From assembly GCF_014205255.1 (NCBI RefSeq), contig NZ_JACHNE010000001.1, forward strand, positions 4,154,001-4,218,000: a stretch of 64,000 nucleotides of DNA, in the 5' to 3' direction. Each line of letters begins with the position of its first letter. Within the stretch, counting starts at the first letter, position 1. Made by a program: the position numbers and the translations under genes. The DNA comes from Streptomyces caelestis. Its GTDB lineage: Bacteria; Actinomycetota; Actinomycetes; Streptomycetales; Streptomycetaceae. Positions 32,712-40,993 of this stretch are shown here, one piece after another. Below the pieces are notes generated by a model. That model saw only the letters and a list, made by a program, of their open reading frames with translations. It made no database searches and was not told the origin of the DNA.

Positions 32712-34208
32712 CTAAGCCACCGCGCCGACCGTGTTCTGCCGTCCGGAAGCGCGACGGGCCGCCGAAGCGGGGCTGCGCCGCCCGCGTGACGTGGCGCTGC
32801 GCTTCTTGGGTCGTTCGACCACCGGTGCCTTGATGACGACCGGGATGCCGGAGGGGGCCTGGGCACCGGTGATGCGCTGCAGAGCCTCTTCGCCGGCGCG
32901 GACCTGGGTGGTCTGCGGGACGATGCCGGCCGCTGCCATGAGGCGGGTCATGTCGCGGCGCTGGTTCGGGGTGACCAGGGTGACGACACTGCCGGACTCG
33001 CCCGCGCGGGCGGTCCTGCCGCCGCGGTGGAGGTAGTCCTTGTGGTCGGTCGGCGGGTCGACGTTGACGACGAGGTCCAGGTTGTCGACGTGGATGCCGC
33101 GCGCCGCGACATTGGTCGCCACCAGCACGTTGACGTGCCCGGTCTTGAACTGCGCCAGCGTGCGGGTGCGCTGCGGCTGCGACTTCCCGCCGTGCAGGGC
33201 GGCGGCCCGTACCCCGCTGTTCAGGAGATGCTCGGTGAGGCGGTCGACGGCGTGCTTGGTGTCGAGGAACATGATCACCCGGCCGTCGCGTGCGGCGATC
33301 TCGGTGGTGGCAGTGTGCTTGTCGGCTCCGTGGACGTGCAGCACGTGGTGCTCCATCGTCGTGACCGCGCCGGCCGAGGGGTCGACGGAGTGAACCACCG
33401 GGTCCGTCAGATAGCGGCGCACGAGCAGGTCGACGTTGCGGTCGAGGGTGGCGGAGAACAGCATGCGCTGGCCCTCGGGGCGGACCTGGTCGAGCAGGGC
33501 GGTGACCTGCGGCATGAAGCCCATGTCGGCCATCTGGTCGGCCTCGTCGAGGACGGTGATGGAGACCTGGTTCAGCCGGCAGTCGCCGCGGTCGATGAGG
33601 TCCTTGAGGCGTCCCGGTGTGGCGACGACGATCTCCGCACCGCCGCGCAGCGCGCTCGCCTGCCTGCCGATCGACATCCCGCCCACCACCGTGGCCAGCC
33701 GCAGCTTCAGGGAACGGGCGTACGGGGTGAGCGCGTCGGTGACCTGCTGCGCCAGCTCACGCGTCGGTACGAGGATCAGCCCCAGCGGCTGCCTGGCCTC
33801 GGCGCGCTGCCCCGCCGTACGGGCCAGCAGCGCCAGCCCGAAGGCGAGAGTCTTGCCCGACCCGGTGCGGCCACGGCCCAGGACGTCCCGGCCCACAAGG
33901 GAGTTCGGCAGGGTCGCGGCCTGGATCGGGAACGGTTCGCTCACACCTTGCGAGCCGAGCGCGGCCAGCAGCTCCGCGGGCATGTCGAGATCGGCGAAGG
34001 CCTCCACGGCGGGAAGCGCGGGGGTGATCGTCTTGGGGAGGGCGAACTCCCCCTGGATCGCGGCGGGTCGGCGGCCGTAACCACCGGAGCGGCTCGGCCC
34101 GCCGGACCGGCGCGGGGCCGACGAGCCGAATCGGCTGCCACCCTTTCCGGAGTCGGCACTGCCGTTACGGGTGCGGGGGAAGCGGTCGTTCGTGCGTGTG
34201 CGGTTCAT
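32712..34208 (-). CDS. DEAD-box RNA helicase
   Basis: A 498-residue ATP-dependent RNA helicase. A basic, Gly/Ser-rich N-tail of about 50 residues precedes the core. Q motif: EPFPIQAATLPNSL; motif I: GRGRTGSGKT; motif II: VLDEADQMADMGF; motif III: LFSATL; motif VI: HRGGRTARAGE. The C-tail is short and basic (RPKKRSATSRGRRS). A cold-shock protein gene lies 229 bases upstream on the same strand, so it may help unwind RNA at low temperature. The ATG has GGAAGG seven bases upstream. It resembles the second helicase at 35.4-37.6 kb, probably a paralogue. Confidence 0.94.
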   Translation of the reverse strand: MNRTRTNDRFPRTRNGSADSGKGGSRFGSSAPRRSGGPSRSGGYGRRPAAIQGEFALPKTITPALPAVEAFADLDMPAELLAALGSQGVSEPFPIQAATLPNSLVGRDVLGRGRTGSGKTLAFGLALLARTAGQRAEARQPLGLILVPTRELAQQVTDALTPYARSLKLRLATVVGGMSIGRQASALRGGAEIVVATPGRLKDLIDRGDCRLNQVSITVLDEADQMADMGFMPQVTALLDQVRPEGQRMLFSATLDRNVDLLVRRYLTDPVVHSVDPSAGAVTTMEHHVLHVHGADKHTATTEIAARDGRVIMFLDTKHAVDRLTEHLLNSGVRAAALHGGKSQPQRTRTLAQFKTGHVNVLVATNVAARGIHVDNLDLVVNVDPPTDHKDYLHRGGRTARAGESGSVVTLVTPNQRRDMTRLMAAAGIVPQTTQVRAGEEALQRITGAQAPSGIPVVIKAPVVERPKKRSATSRGRRSPASAARRASGRQNTVGAVA

Positions 34209-34378
34209 GCGGAACCTTCCTCGATGCGGCACATATCAAGGAATTCCCACAGCGATGAGCGGCACGGAGAATTGCAAGAATGGGCCGATAGAACGTGAAA
34301 GCGAAGCCGGCCGGCGGAAAATATGCGCGGGCGCAGGCGTTGAAATGTCGGCGCAACAGGGGCGCCTGGGAAATGCGA

Positions 34379-34420
34379 GCAGCTGGGGTCCGCACCCCGA
34401 GGGATGCGGGCCCCAGCTGC
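34379..34420 (-). terminator. Hairpin between csp and helicase genes
   Basis: GCAGCTGGGG and CCCCAGCTGC arms (34379-34388 and 34411-34420), with further inner pairing of the CCGCA/TGCGG type, form a long hairpin 17 bases after the csp stop. No U-tract follows on the minus strand, so it may be a leaky terminator or an RNA-stabilising element controlling read-through to the helicase. Confidence 0.6.
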
Positions 34421-34436
34421 AAAATGCGCGTCAGTG

Positions 34437-34640
34437 TCAGGCGGCAACGATGTTCTCGGCCGTCGGGCCCTTCTGGCCCTGCGCGATGTCGAAGGTCACC
34501 TTCTGGCCCTCGAGCAGCTCGCGGAAGCCCTGGGCGGCGATGTTCGAGTAGTGGGCGAACACGTCAGCGCCGCCACCGTCCTGCTCGATGAAGCCGAAGC
34601 CCTTTTCCGCGTTGAACCACTTCACGGTACCAGTAGCCAT
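34437..34640 (-). CDS. Cold-shock protein (CspA family)
   Basis: A 67-residue single cold-shock domain. RNA-binding motifs KGFGFIEQ (RNP1) and DVFAHYS (RNP2) are intact, and the protein has normal length from [14 protein letters not shown] to the C-terminal [10 protein letters not shown]. It binds single-stranded nucleic acid and acts as an RNA chaperone. The ATG has AAAGGAG seven bases upstream. A long leader of more than 150 bases lies upstream, as usual for cold-shock genes. A DEAD-box helicase gene follows downstream after a hairpin. Confidence 0.97.
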   Translation of the reverse strand: MATGTVKWFNAEKGFGFIEQDGGGADVFAHYSNIAAQGFRELLEGQKVTFDIAQGQKGPTAENIVAA

Positions 34641-35057
34641 GTCATATCTCCTTTGGGGCAGTGCATAGGGATCCGCACAGCGCGGACCCCATGTCGCCGC
34701 GATGATCACCCCGCCCGGAAAAACGACCGGAAATACAAAAGTGCCCCCAGCGGCCCGGAGGCCGACGGAGAGCACTTGAAGTTTCGGGAACCACAACTGC
34801 AACTGAGATCGACAGTAGCACGCCGCAGCGGCCTGTGTGCGGTGAAGAATCCCACCCCAGTTATTACGGCAGAGAATCTGTCTGCGCGTTCCGTTGAAAT
34901 CTCAGCTCGCCGGCACAGTTATTGTGAGTCCCGGTCTGCCGCACCCCGGCAGCCGGGCCACCCACGGTGTCGTGCGGGAGCCCGCCCGCGAGGTCGGCAC
35001 CACCCCGCGCCGCCCGACCGCGAGGAAGCCGCCACGCCGCGGTCGACGTGAGACGAC
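34641..35057. other. Cold-shock gene leader and gap
   Basis: No gene is seen in this 417-base region. Positions 34641 to about 34815 are likely the csp 5' untranslated leader; minus-strand TACTGT (about 34814-34819) may be its -10 box. The stretch from 34860 to 34925 is less GC-rich, and the rest has no recognisable feature. Confidence 0.45.
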
Positions 35058-35094
35058 AGGACCCCAGCTCAGACGATGTCCGAGCTGGGGTCCT
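35058..35094 (-). terminator. Hairpin after tRNA-Lys
   Basis: AGGACCCCAGCTC and GAGCTGGGGTCCT form a perfect 13-pair stem directly downstream of the tRNA on the minus strand. Confidence 0.75.
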
Positions 35095-35099
35095 CCAGG

Positions 35100-35172
35100 T
35101 AGGCCCTGTGGGACTCGAACCCACAACCAATGGATTAAAAGTCCACTGCTCTGCCAATTGAGCTAAGGGCCC
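35100..35172 (-). tRNA. tRNA-Lys (TTT)
   Basis: A 73-base cloverleaf on the minus strand, GGGCCCTTAGCTCAATTGGC at its start, anticodon loop CTTTTAA (anticodon TTT), T-arm GGTTCGAGTCC. CCA is not encoded. Confidence 0.97.
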
Positions 35173-35356
35173 AGGCGATGTTGCCCCCACGAGCATAGCC
35201 GGACGAAGCCGAGTCTCCGATCGGGTATCGGTTCTCGGCCGTGCCGGAGGGCGGAACCGGCCCTGTGGCGGCCGTAGTTCCACCCGTACGGACGGAACGG
35301 CGGAGCGCCGCGGCCCGCCCGCAGGAGGGGGCCACGGCGCTCGTCACGCGTCTGTG

Positions 35357-37582
35357 TCAGCTGTTGCGCTTCCAGCGCGGCTTGTCCTCGCGGCGGCCGA
35401 CGGAACCGCCGCCACGGTGGTCGTCACGACGGCCGTAGGGACGCTCGTGGCCGCCGGCACGGTAGCCCGGACGGTCGTCCCGGCGGTCGCGGTTGAAGGG
35501 ACGGTCGCTGCCGCGGTGCCCACCGCGCTCGTCCCGGCGGAAGCCGCCGCGGTCACGGTCGCGGTTGAACCCGCCACGGTCGTCACGACGCTCGAAGGAA
35601 CGGCCACCACTGTCGTCACGACGCTCGAAGGGACGCCCTCCGCGGTCGTCGCGACGCTCGAAGGACCGGCCACCGCGGTCGTCACGACGCTCGAAGGGAC
35701 GCCCGCCGCGGTCGTCACGACGCTCGAACGAACGCCCGCCGCGGTCACCCTGGTCGGCCCGGTCGTCCCGGCGGAAGCCGCCACGGTCACGGTCGCGGTC
35801 GAACGAACGGCCACCACGGTCACGATCCCGGTCACGGTCCCGGTTGAACCCACCGCGGTCGTCACGACGCTCGAAGGACCGGCCACCGCGGTCGTCACGA
35901 CGCTCGAAGGACCGGCCACCGCGGTCGTCACGACGCTCGGACGAACGCCCGCCACGGTCGTCACGACGCTCGAAGGAACGGCCACCGCGGTCCCGGTCGA
36001 AGGACCGGTCCCGGTCGGCGTACCGGTCACGGCCGGATCCGCCGCGCTCCTCGCGCCGCTCCCGCCGCTCGTACGGCGCGGGAGCCTCGGTGCGCTCCTC
36101 GCGCTCGACGTCCTGCGCGGTCCGCTGCTCAGGCACCGAGATCTCGACGCCGGCCGGAGCCTCCGCAGAGGCCTCGGACACCGCCGCCTGCGGCTCCTCA
36201 CCGCACTCCCGGGCGACCCGCGCGAGCAGCCGGTCGGACTCCTCACGCAGCTCGTTCGCACGCCGCTGCGCCCGCTCCAGCTCCTTGGTGAGCTGGGCGA
36301 CCTCGCGCTCGGCCTGCTGCGCGGCGTTGCCCACGGACTCGGCCTGGACCTCGGTCATCGACCGGGCACCGGTGATCTCGGCGACCTCCGGGTCGAAGGC
36401 CGCGCCGCCCTGGATGATGTGGCGCGTGGCGTCGACGCCCGCGTCCTCCATCAGCCGGAAGATCTGGCGCCGCTGGTGCGGCAGGGACAGGGACACGACC
36501 GTGCCCGTCCGGCCGGCTCGCGCCGTACGGCCCGCGCGGTGCAGGTAGTCCTTGTGGTCGCCTGCCGGGTCCACGTTCAGCACCAGGTCGATGCCGTCGA
36601 CATGGATACCGCGCGCCGCGACGTCGGTCGCGACGAGCACGTTGACGTACCCGTCCTTGAAGTCGGCCAGGGTCCGCGTCCGCGCGCCCTGCGTCATGCC
36701 GCCGTGCAGCGCGTCGGCCTTCACACCGGAGTCGCGCAGCTGCTCGGCGACGCGGTCGGCGCCCAGCTGGGTACGGACGAAGATGATCGTGCGGCCCTTG
36801 CGGGAGGCGATGGCCGCGGTGACCGGCGCCTTGTCCTTGGGCTTCACGATGAGGATGTGGTGCGACATGGTCGTCACCGCGCCCTGGGCGGCGTCCACCT
36901 CGTGGTGGACCGGGTCCTTCAGGTACCGGTCGACGAGGGTCTTGATCTCGTTCTCCATGGTCGCGGAGAACAGCATCCGCTGACCGCCCGCGGGGATCTG
37001 GTCCAGCAGCTCCGTCACCTCGGGCAGGAAGCCCAGGTCGGACATCTGGTCGGCCTCGTCGAGGACGGCGATCTGCACGTTCTCCAGCGAGCAGGCGCCG
37101 CGGTTGATGATGTCGCGCAGCCGGCCCGGGGTGGCGACCAGGACGTCGACGCCCTTCTCCAGGGCGTAGATCTGGTTGCCCATGGACGTACCGCCGCAGA
37201 CGACCTTCATCTTGAGGCCGAGGACGTCGCCGTAGGGCTGGAGCGCGTCGGCGACCTGCATGGCGAGTTCACGCGTCGGCGTGAGGATGACGGCCCGCGG
37301 CTTGTGCTTCTCGGTCCGGCCGCCGGCGAGCGTGGCCAGGGTCGGCAGACCGAAGGAGAGGGTCTTGCCGGAGCCGGTGCGGCCACGGCCGAGGATGTCC
37401 TTGCCGAGCAGGGCGTCCGGGATGGTCGCGGCCTGGATCGGGAAGGGGGTGGTCACGCCGTTCTGCGCGAGCTTGCGGACGACGCCCTCGGGGAGACCGA
37501 GGTCGGCGAAAGTGGCCTCGGGGGCGACGTCGGCTGCCTCGTTCTCGGGCACGACGACGTGATCAGTACTGGTGATGGACAT
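35357..37582 (-). CDS. DEAD-box RNA helicase with RGG-type repeat tail
   Basis: A 741-residue RNA helicase. Core motifs: Q region TTPFPIQAATIPDALL, motif I GRGRTGSGKT, motif II VLDEADQMSDLGF, motif III LFSATM, motif VI HRAGRTARAGR. After the core comes a coiled coil near 420-455 (QAEREVAQLTKELERAQRRA), then about 220 residues of low complexity dominated by RSFERRDDRGG repeats and ending with Arg/Gly/Asp-rich sequence. Such tails bind RNA and can drive phase separation. The ATG at 37582 is 12 bases from a GGAAGG, further than ideal. I recall the homologue as SCO4096, a cold-inducible helicase neighbour of hrpA. Confidence 0.93.
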   Translation of the reverse strand: MSITSTDHVVVPENEAADVAPEATFADLGLPEGVVRKLAQNGVTTPFPIQAATIPDALLGKDILGRGRTGSGKTLSFGLPTLATLAGGRTEKHKPRAVILTPTRELAMQVADALQPYGDVLGLKMKVVCGGTSMGNQIYALEKGVDVLVATPGRLRDIINRGACSLENVQIAVLDEADQMSDLGFLPEVTELLDQIPAGGQRMLFSATMENEIKTLVDRYLKDPVHHEVDAAQGAVTTMSHHILIVKPKDKAPVTAAIASRKGRTIIFVRTQLGADRVAEQLRDSGVKADALHGGMTQGARTRTLADFKDGYVNVLVATDVAARGIHVDGIDLVLNVDPAGDHKDYLHRAGRTARAGRTGTVVSLSLPHQRRQIFRLMEDAGVDATRHIIQGGAAFDPEVAEITGARSMTEVQAESVGNAAQQAEREVAQLTKELERAQRRANELREESDRLLARVARECGEEPQAAVSEASAEAPAGVEISVPEQRTAQDVEREERTEAPAPYERRERREERGGSGRDRYADRDRSFDRDRGGRSFERRDDRGGRSSERRDDRGGRSFERRDDRGGRSFERRDDRGGFNRDRDRDRDRGGRSFDRDRDRGGFRRDDRADQGDRGGRSFERRDDRGGRPFERRDDRGGRSFERRDDRGGRPFERRDDSGGRSFERRDDRGGFNRDRDRGGFRRDERGGHRGSDRPFNRDRRDDRPGYRAGGHERPYGRRDDHRGGGSVGRREDKPRWKRNS
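35490..36030 (-). repeat. In-frame tandem repeats encoding RSFERRDDRGG
   Basis: About ten imperfect 33-base units encode RSFERRDDRGG variants (RSSERRDDRGG, RPFERRDDRGG, and interruptions FNRDRDRDRDRGG). Unit length is a multiple of three, so copy number can change without breaking the frame. Confidence 0.8.
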
Positions 37583-37893
37583 GCGAATGCGAAACCTTCC
37601 GGAGTCTCGTCGGCACGCGCCCGTCAACTCCGTGATTCGCGATTCGCAATACGACCGCCTCAATGCGGTCCACCACGGCAAGGGAGAGAGTACGCGCCAC
37701 ACGGCGCGCTCTGCGGTGGCGCCGGGCAAGATGGGATCAAACGATCTGCCACCATACGCACTCCGGGCCCCGCAAGGCAAACCGGACTGCGCAGGAGACA
37801 GCGGGCTGCTCTCCGACGGCCGGAAAGCCTCCCGACCGCTCCCAACCAACCTCCGGCCGGAAATGTTCCCGCCGCACCGGCGCACTCCCGTCC

Positions 37894-38430
37894 CTACGCC
37901 GGCGACCCCGCCTCCGGCGCCGGTTCCCGCTGGGCCAGCTGCGGACCCGGCGGCTCGTGCGCCGACGACGACGGCTCCGGCTTCTCCGTGGGCTCCGGCG
38001 AGGTCGTCACCTCGGTCGGCGTCGGTGTGGGCTCGGGTTCGGCCGACCGGGTGGACGTCGGCGGAACCGGCGGCTTCGGCATCGGCTTGGCCGGCTTCCC
38101 CGGCTTGTCGCGCCCCGGCGCGGGCGCGCTCACCACGGCGGACGGCGACGCCCCGGGAGTCGCCGACTCCCCCGCACCACGGCGCTTGCCCTTCTCGCCC
38201 TTCTTGCCCTTGCCGCGCCCGCGCTCGCCGTCGGCCGCCGTCGCACCGAGCCCGCCGCCGCCCGACACCGCCGAGCCGCCGTCGGGCGCCTCGCCACCCC
38301 GCTGTCCGGCGGAGTGCGACGGCTTGACGCTCCCGCCCGCGCCGTCGTCGCCGACGCTCATGCAGCCGGCGGCAGCGGCGACGGCCACGACCGTGGCGGC
38401 CAGACGGACGGGTACGTACAAGGGGCGCAC
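37894..38430 (-). CDS. Small Pro/Glu-rich lipoprotein
   Basis: A 178-residue exported lipoprotein. Residues 1-22 (RLAATVVAVAAAAGC) are a signal peptide ending in a lipobox-like AAGC. The mature part is disordered, with a basic patch (GRGKGKKGEKGKRRG) followed by Pro/Lys and Pro/Thr/Glu runs (PEPTPTPTEVTTSPEPTEKP), like wall-spanning linkers. The GTG at 38430 has GGAGG six bases upstream. There is no recognisable domain; function unknown. Confidence 0.75.
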   Translation of the reverse strand: MRPLYVPVRLAATVVAVAAAAGCMSVGDDGAGGSVKPSHSAGQRGGEAPDGGSAVSGGGGLGATAADGERGRGKGKKGEKGKRRGAGESATPGASPSAVVSAPAPGRDKPGKPAKPMPKPPVPPTSTRSAEPEPTPTPTEVTTSPEPTEKPEPSSSAHEPPGPQLAQREPAPEAGSPA

Positions 38431-38517
38431 GGGGCCACCTCCGAGAAGGGTGAGGGAGTCAACACCTCCAACTCCCGCCGCCCGCAAGAGGACACGCGCC
38501 CCGTATTCACATCACGG

Positions 38518-38868
38518 TCAGCCGTAACCCAGGGCGTGAAGGCGCGCGTCGTCGATGCCGAAGTGGTGCGCGATCTCGTGCACCACTGTGATCTCCGTCT
38601 CGGCGACGACGTCCTCCCGCGACTCGCACATCCGCAGCGTCGGGTTCCGGTAGATGGTGATGCGGTCCGGCAGCACACCGGCGTACCACTCGCCCCGGTC
38701 GGTCAGCGGAGTGCCCTCGTACAGCCCGAGCAGCTCGGGATCGTCCGACGGCGGTTCGTCCTCGACGAACACCGCGACGTTGTCCATCAGTCGCGTCAAC
38801 TCCGGCGGGATCCGGTCGAGCGCCTCGGCGACCAGCTCCTCGAACTCCTCACGCGTCATCTCCAGCAC
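38518..38868 (-). CDS. Zincin-like metallopeptidase (DUF1025 type)
   Basis: A 116-residue minimal metallopeptidase. The N-terminus is a helix (MTREEFEELVAEALDRIPPE). The zinc signature HEIAHHFGID near 100 carries two His ligands and the catalytic Glu, with a third ligand likely in the following Asp or His. It is the size and sequence type of the actinobacterial DUF1025/peptidase-like family. The GTG at 38868 (VLEMTREE) or the ATG at 38859 could start translation; GGAG overlaps too closely with the ATG, favouring the GTG. Confidence 0.85.
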   Translation of the reverse strand: MLEMTREEFEELVAEALDRIPPELTRLMDNVAVFVEDEPPSDDPELLGLYEGTPLTDRGEWYAGVLPDRITIYRNPTLRMCESREDVVAETEITVVHEIAHHFGIDDARLHALGYG

Positions 38869-38951
38869 AGGCCCATTGTCGGCCACGACACAGCCGTACG
38901 AGAGCCTTCCGGCGTCGCATATCCGGCCCCGGACTTGGGCATACGGGACCA

Positions 38952-40538
38952 ATGGTCCGCGTCCCCGCTGTAGTCCGGAGTGTCCTGAACCCGATCCGCA
39001 AGGCCCCGAGCGCGCTCGCCCGGCGCTATCGCTCCCGCCAGGCCCCGGCCACGATCGCACTCGTACCCCAGCCGCACCCGTGGTCCCGGGCGGTGGGACT
39101 CGTGGCCGTCGTCCTCCTCGGCGCCTGGCTGGGCCTGCTGGTCGTGGGCAACGTCCGGGTCCCGGTCGGCCCCATGAACACCACCATGACTCTGCGGCCC
39201 TCCTTCACCGGCGGCACCAAGATCAACATTTCGCCCCTGGGCGCGCTCCAGCTGGACAGCCACGTCGCTCCCGTCCGCCTGGACGTGAACGTCGACCAGC
39301 TCGACCCGGAGCGCTCCCAGGCCCTGGTCGACCATCCCGAGCGGCTCTCCGGCCTCCAGGACGAGGTCACCGAGGACGTCGGACGCGGCACCCTCGACCT
39401 GGCCGTCCGCTCGAGCGTCGCCGTCGTCGGCGGCGCCACCGCGCTCGGCCTCGCGGTCTACCGCCGCCCCCGCCGTGCCCTAGCCGCCGGCGGCCTCGCC
39501 CTCACCCTCCTCGCCGCCTCGGGCGGCACGGCGTACGCCACCTGGCGCCCCGACTCCGTCCTGGAACCCAAGTTCTCCGGACTGCTCACCTCGGCTCCGT
39601 CCCTGGTCGGCAACGCGCGCAGCATCGTCACCGAATTCGACGTCTACCAGAAGGAATTGGCCCGCCTGGTCACCAACGTCACCAAGCTCTACGACGCCAC
39701 CTCCACCCTCCCGGCCTATGCGCCCGACCCCTCCACCATCCGGGTGCTGCACGTCTCCGACATCCACCTGAACCCGGCGAGCTGGAAGATCATCGCCTCG
39801 CTGGTGGAGCAGTACAAGGTGGACGTGATCGTCGACTCGGGCGACACGATGGACCACGGCACAGCCGCCGAGAACGGCTTCCTGGACCCCATCGAGGACC
39901 TCGGGGCCCCCTACGTCTGGGTCCGCGGCAACCACGACTCCATGATCACCCAGCGCTACATGGAGGGCCTGAAGAACGTCCACGTCCTGGACGGCGGCCG
40001 GGCGAAGACGATCGAGGGCCTGCGCTTCGCGGGCATCGGCGACCCGCAGTTCACCCCGGACCGCTCGAAGCAGCCCGGCAACGAACGGTCCCAGGAGCTG
40101 GCCGGCGCCCGCCTGGCCACGGCCCTGCGCGACCAGCGCACGGCCGGCACCCCGGTGGACATCGCCATCGCCCACGAGCCCGCGGCGGCCCGAGAGGTCG
40201 ACGGCGAAGTGCCGCTCGTGCTGGCCGGCCATGTGCACCACGACGAGATGGAAGTCCTGAAGTACGGCACCCGACTCCGCATCGAGGGCTCCACGGGCGG
40301 CAGCGGCCTGCGCGCCATCGAGGGCAAGCACCCGGACCCCATCGAAGCGTCGATCCTGTACTTCGACCGGGACACCCGCCATCTCCAGGCCTGGGACGAG
40401 ATCGAACTGGGCGGCCTCGGCCTCACGACAGCCGAGGTCAGCCGCCACCTCCCGGAGGAGAACCAGCCCGGCGCGACCCAGTCCCCGACCACCCCCGCGA
40501 CGGAGTCCCCGCAGGAGTCCCCGACGCCCTCCCCCTAA
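38952..40538 (+). CDS. Membrane-anchored metallophosphoesterase
   Basis: A 528-residue calcineurin-like phosphoesterase. Two membrane segments (about 47-68 and 155-205) bracket an N-terminal extracytoplasmic domain. The catalytic domain at about 260-470 has the metal motifs VLHVSDIHLNP, DSGDTMDHG, WVRGNHDS, HEPAAA and AGHVHHD. A Pro/Thr/Ser tail ends the protein. The active site most likely faces outward or lies after a short second membrane pair; topology is uncertain. The ATG at 38952 has no ribosome site but lies close to CATACGG, so the message may be leaderless. The substrate is unknown. Divergent from the zincin gene. Confidence 0.88.
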   Translation: MVRVPAVVRSVLNPIRKAPSALARRYRSRQAPATIALVPQPHPWSRAVGLVAVVLLGAWLGLLVVGNVRVPVGPMNTTMTLRPSFTGGTKINISPLGALQLDSHVAPVRLDVNVDQLDPERSQALVDHPERLSGLQDEVTEDVGRGTLDLAVRSSVAVVGGATALGLAVYRRPRRALAAGGLALTLLAASGGTAYATWRPDSVLEPKFSGLLTSAPSLVGNARSIVTEFDVYQKELARLVTNVTKLYDATSTLPAYAPDPSTIRVLHVSDIHLNPASWKIIASLVEQYKVDVIVDSGDTMDHGTAAENGFLDPIEDLGAPYVWVRGNHDSMITQRYMEGLKNVHVLDGGRAKTIEGLRFAGIGDPQFTPDRSKQPGNERSQELAGARLATALRDQRTAGTPVDIAIAHEPAAAREVDGEVPLVLAGHVHHDEMEVLKYGTRLRIEGSTGGSGLRAIEGKHPDPIEASILYFDRDTRHLQAWDEIELGGLGLTTAEVSRHLPEENQPGATQSPTTPATESPQESPTPSP

Positions 40539-40544
40539 ACCGTT

Positions 40545-40574
40545 TTGGCGATAGCTCCCGCCATCCCATATGCT
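40545..40574 (+). promoter_or_regulatory. Promoter of the Glu-Asp-Phe tRNA cluster
   Basis: TTGGCG (40545-40550) and TATGCT (40569-40574), 18 bases apart, lie 45 bases before tRNA-Glu. Confidence 0.5.
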
Positions 40575-40618
40575 TCTCACGTCCCCGACGCGCTGAGAAG
40601 CGCCCAGGCGGGCCGATA

Positions 40619-40691
40619 GCCCTCATCGTCTAGCGGCCTAGGACGCCGCCCTTTCAAGGCGGTAGCACGGGTTCGAATCCCGTTGGGGGCA
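40619..40691 (+). tRNA. tRNA-Glu (TTC)
   Basis: A 73-base cloverleaf starting GCCCTCATCGTCTAGCGGCC, anticodon stem-loop CCGCCCTTTCAAGGCGG with anticodon TTC, T-arm GGGTTCGAATCCC. CCA is not encoded. Confidence 0.97.
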
Positions 40692-40728
40692 CGCACCACC
40701 CTGTGCGACACTGTCGTACGACACGCTT

Positions 40729-40803
40729 GGTCCTGTGGAGCAGTTTGGAGTGCTCGCCACCCTGTCAAGGTGGAGGCCGCGGGTTCAAATCCCGTCAGGA
40801 CCG
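40729..40803 (+). tRNA. tRNA-Asp (GTC), copy 1
   Basis: A 75-base cloverleaf starting GGTCCTGTGGAGCAGTTTGG, anticodon stem-loop CCACCCTGTCAAGGTGG with anticodon GTC. It is identical to the gene at 45032-45106. Confidence 0.97.
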
Positions 40804-40805
40804 CT

Positions 40806-40825
40806 GAGGTTTCACGTGAAACCTC
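40806..40825. other. parS centromere-like site
   Basis: GAGGTTTCACGTGAAACCTC is a perfect 20-base palindrome containing the ParB-binding core GTTTCACGTGAAAC at 40809-40822. It lies in the 24-base spacer between tRNA-Asp and tRNA-Phe. Streptomyces carries some twenty parS sites around oriC. I found no second copy in this window. Confidence 0.85.
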
Positions 40826-40827
40826 GT

Positions 40828-40901
40828 GGCTGGGTAGCTCAGTTGGTACGAGCGTCCGCCTGAAAAGCGGAAGGTCGCCGGTTCGACCCCGGCCCCAGCC
40901 A
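40828..40901 (+). tRNA. tRNA-Phe (GAA)
   Basis: A 74-base cloverleaf starting GGCTGGGTAGCTCAGTTGGT, anticodon stem-loop CCGCCTGAAAAGCGG with anticodon GAA, T-arm CGGTTCGACCCCG. CCA is not encoded. Confidence 0.97.
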
Positions 40902-40906
40902 CAACG

Positions 40907-40938
40907 GAAACCCCCGTCGAGATCTCGGCGGGGGTTTC
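40907..40938 (+). terminator. Terminator of the tRNA cluster
   Basis: GAAACCCCCG pairs with CGGGGGTTTC around an AT-containing loop, immediately after tRNA-Phe. Confidence 0.8.
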
Positions 40939-40993
40939 GCTCTGACAAAAGCGTTCGCCAGGAAAATCCGCGGGATGAGATCCTGGATCGCGT

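Noticed and set aside
35490-36030. CRISPR array
   Set aside because: The repeated units are continuous, in frame and encode RSFERRDDRGG; there are no unique spacers or cas genes.
35354-38527. Plus-strand open frame of over 1000 codons opposite the RGG-tail helicase
   Set aside because: The opposite strand has all helicase motifs; the plus-strand product is Val/Thr/Ala repeats that simply mirror the tail repeats.
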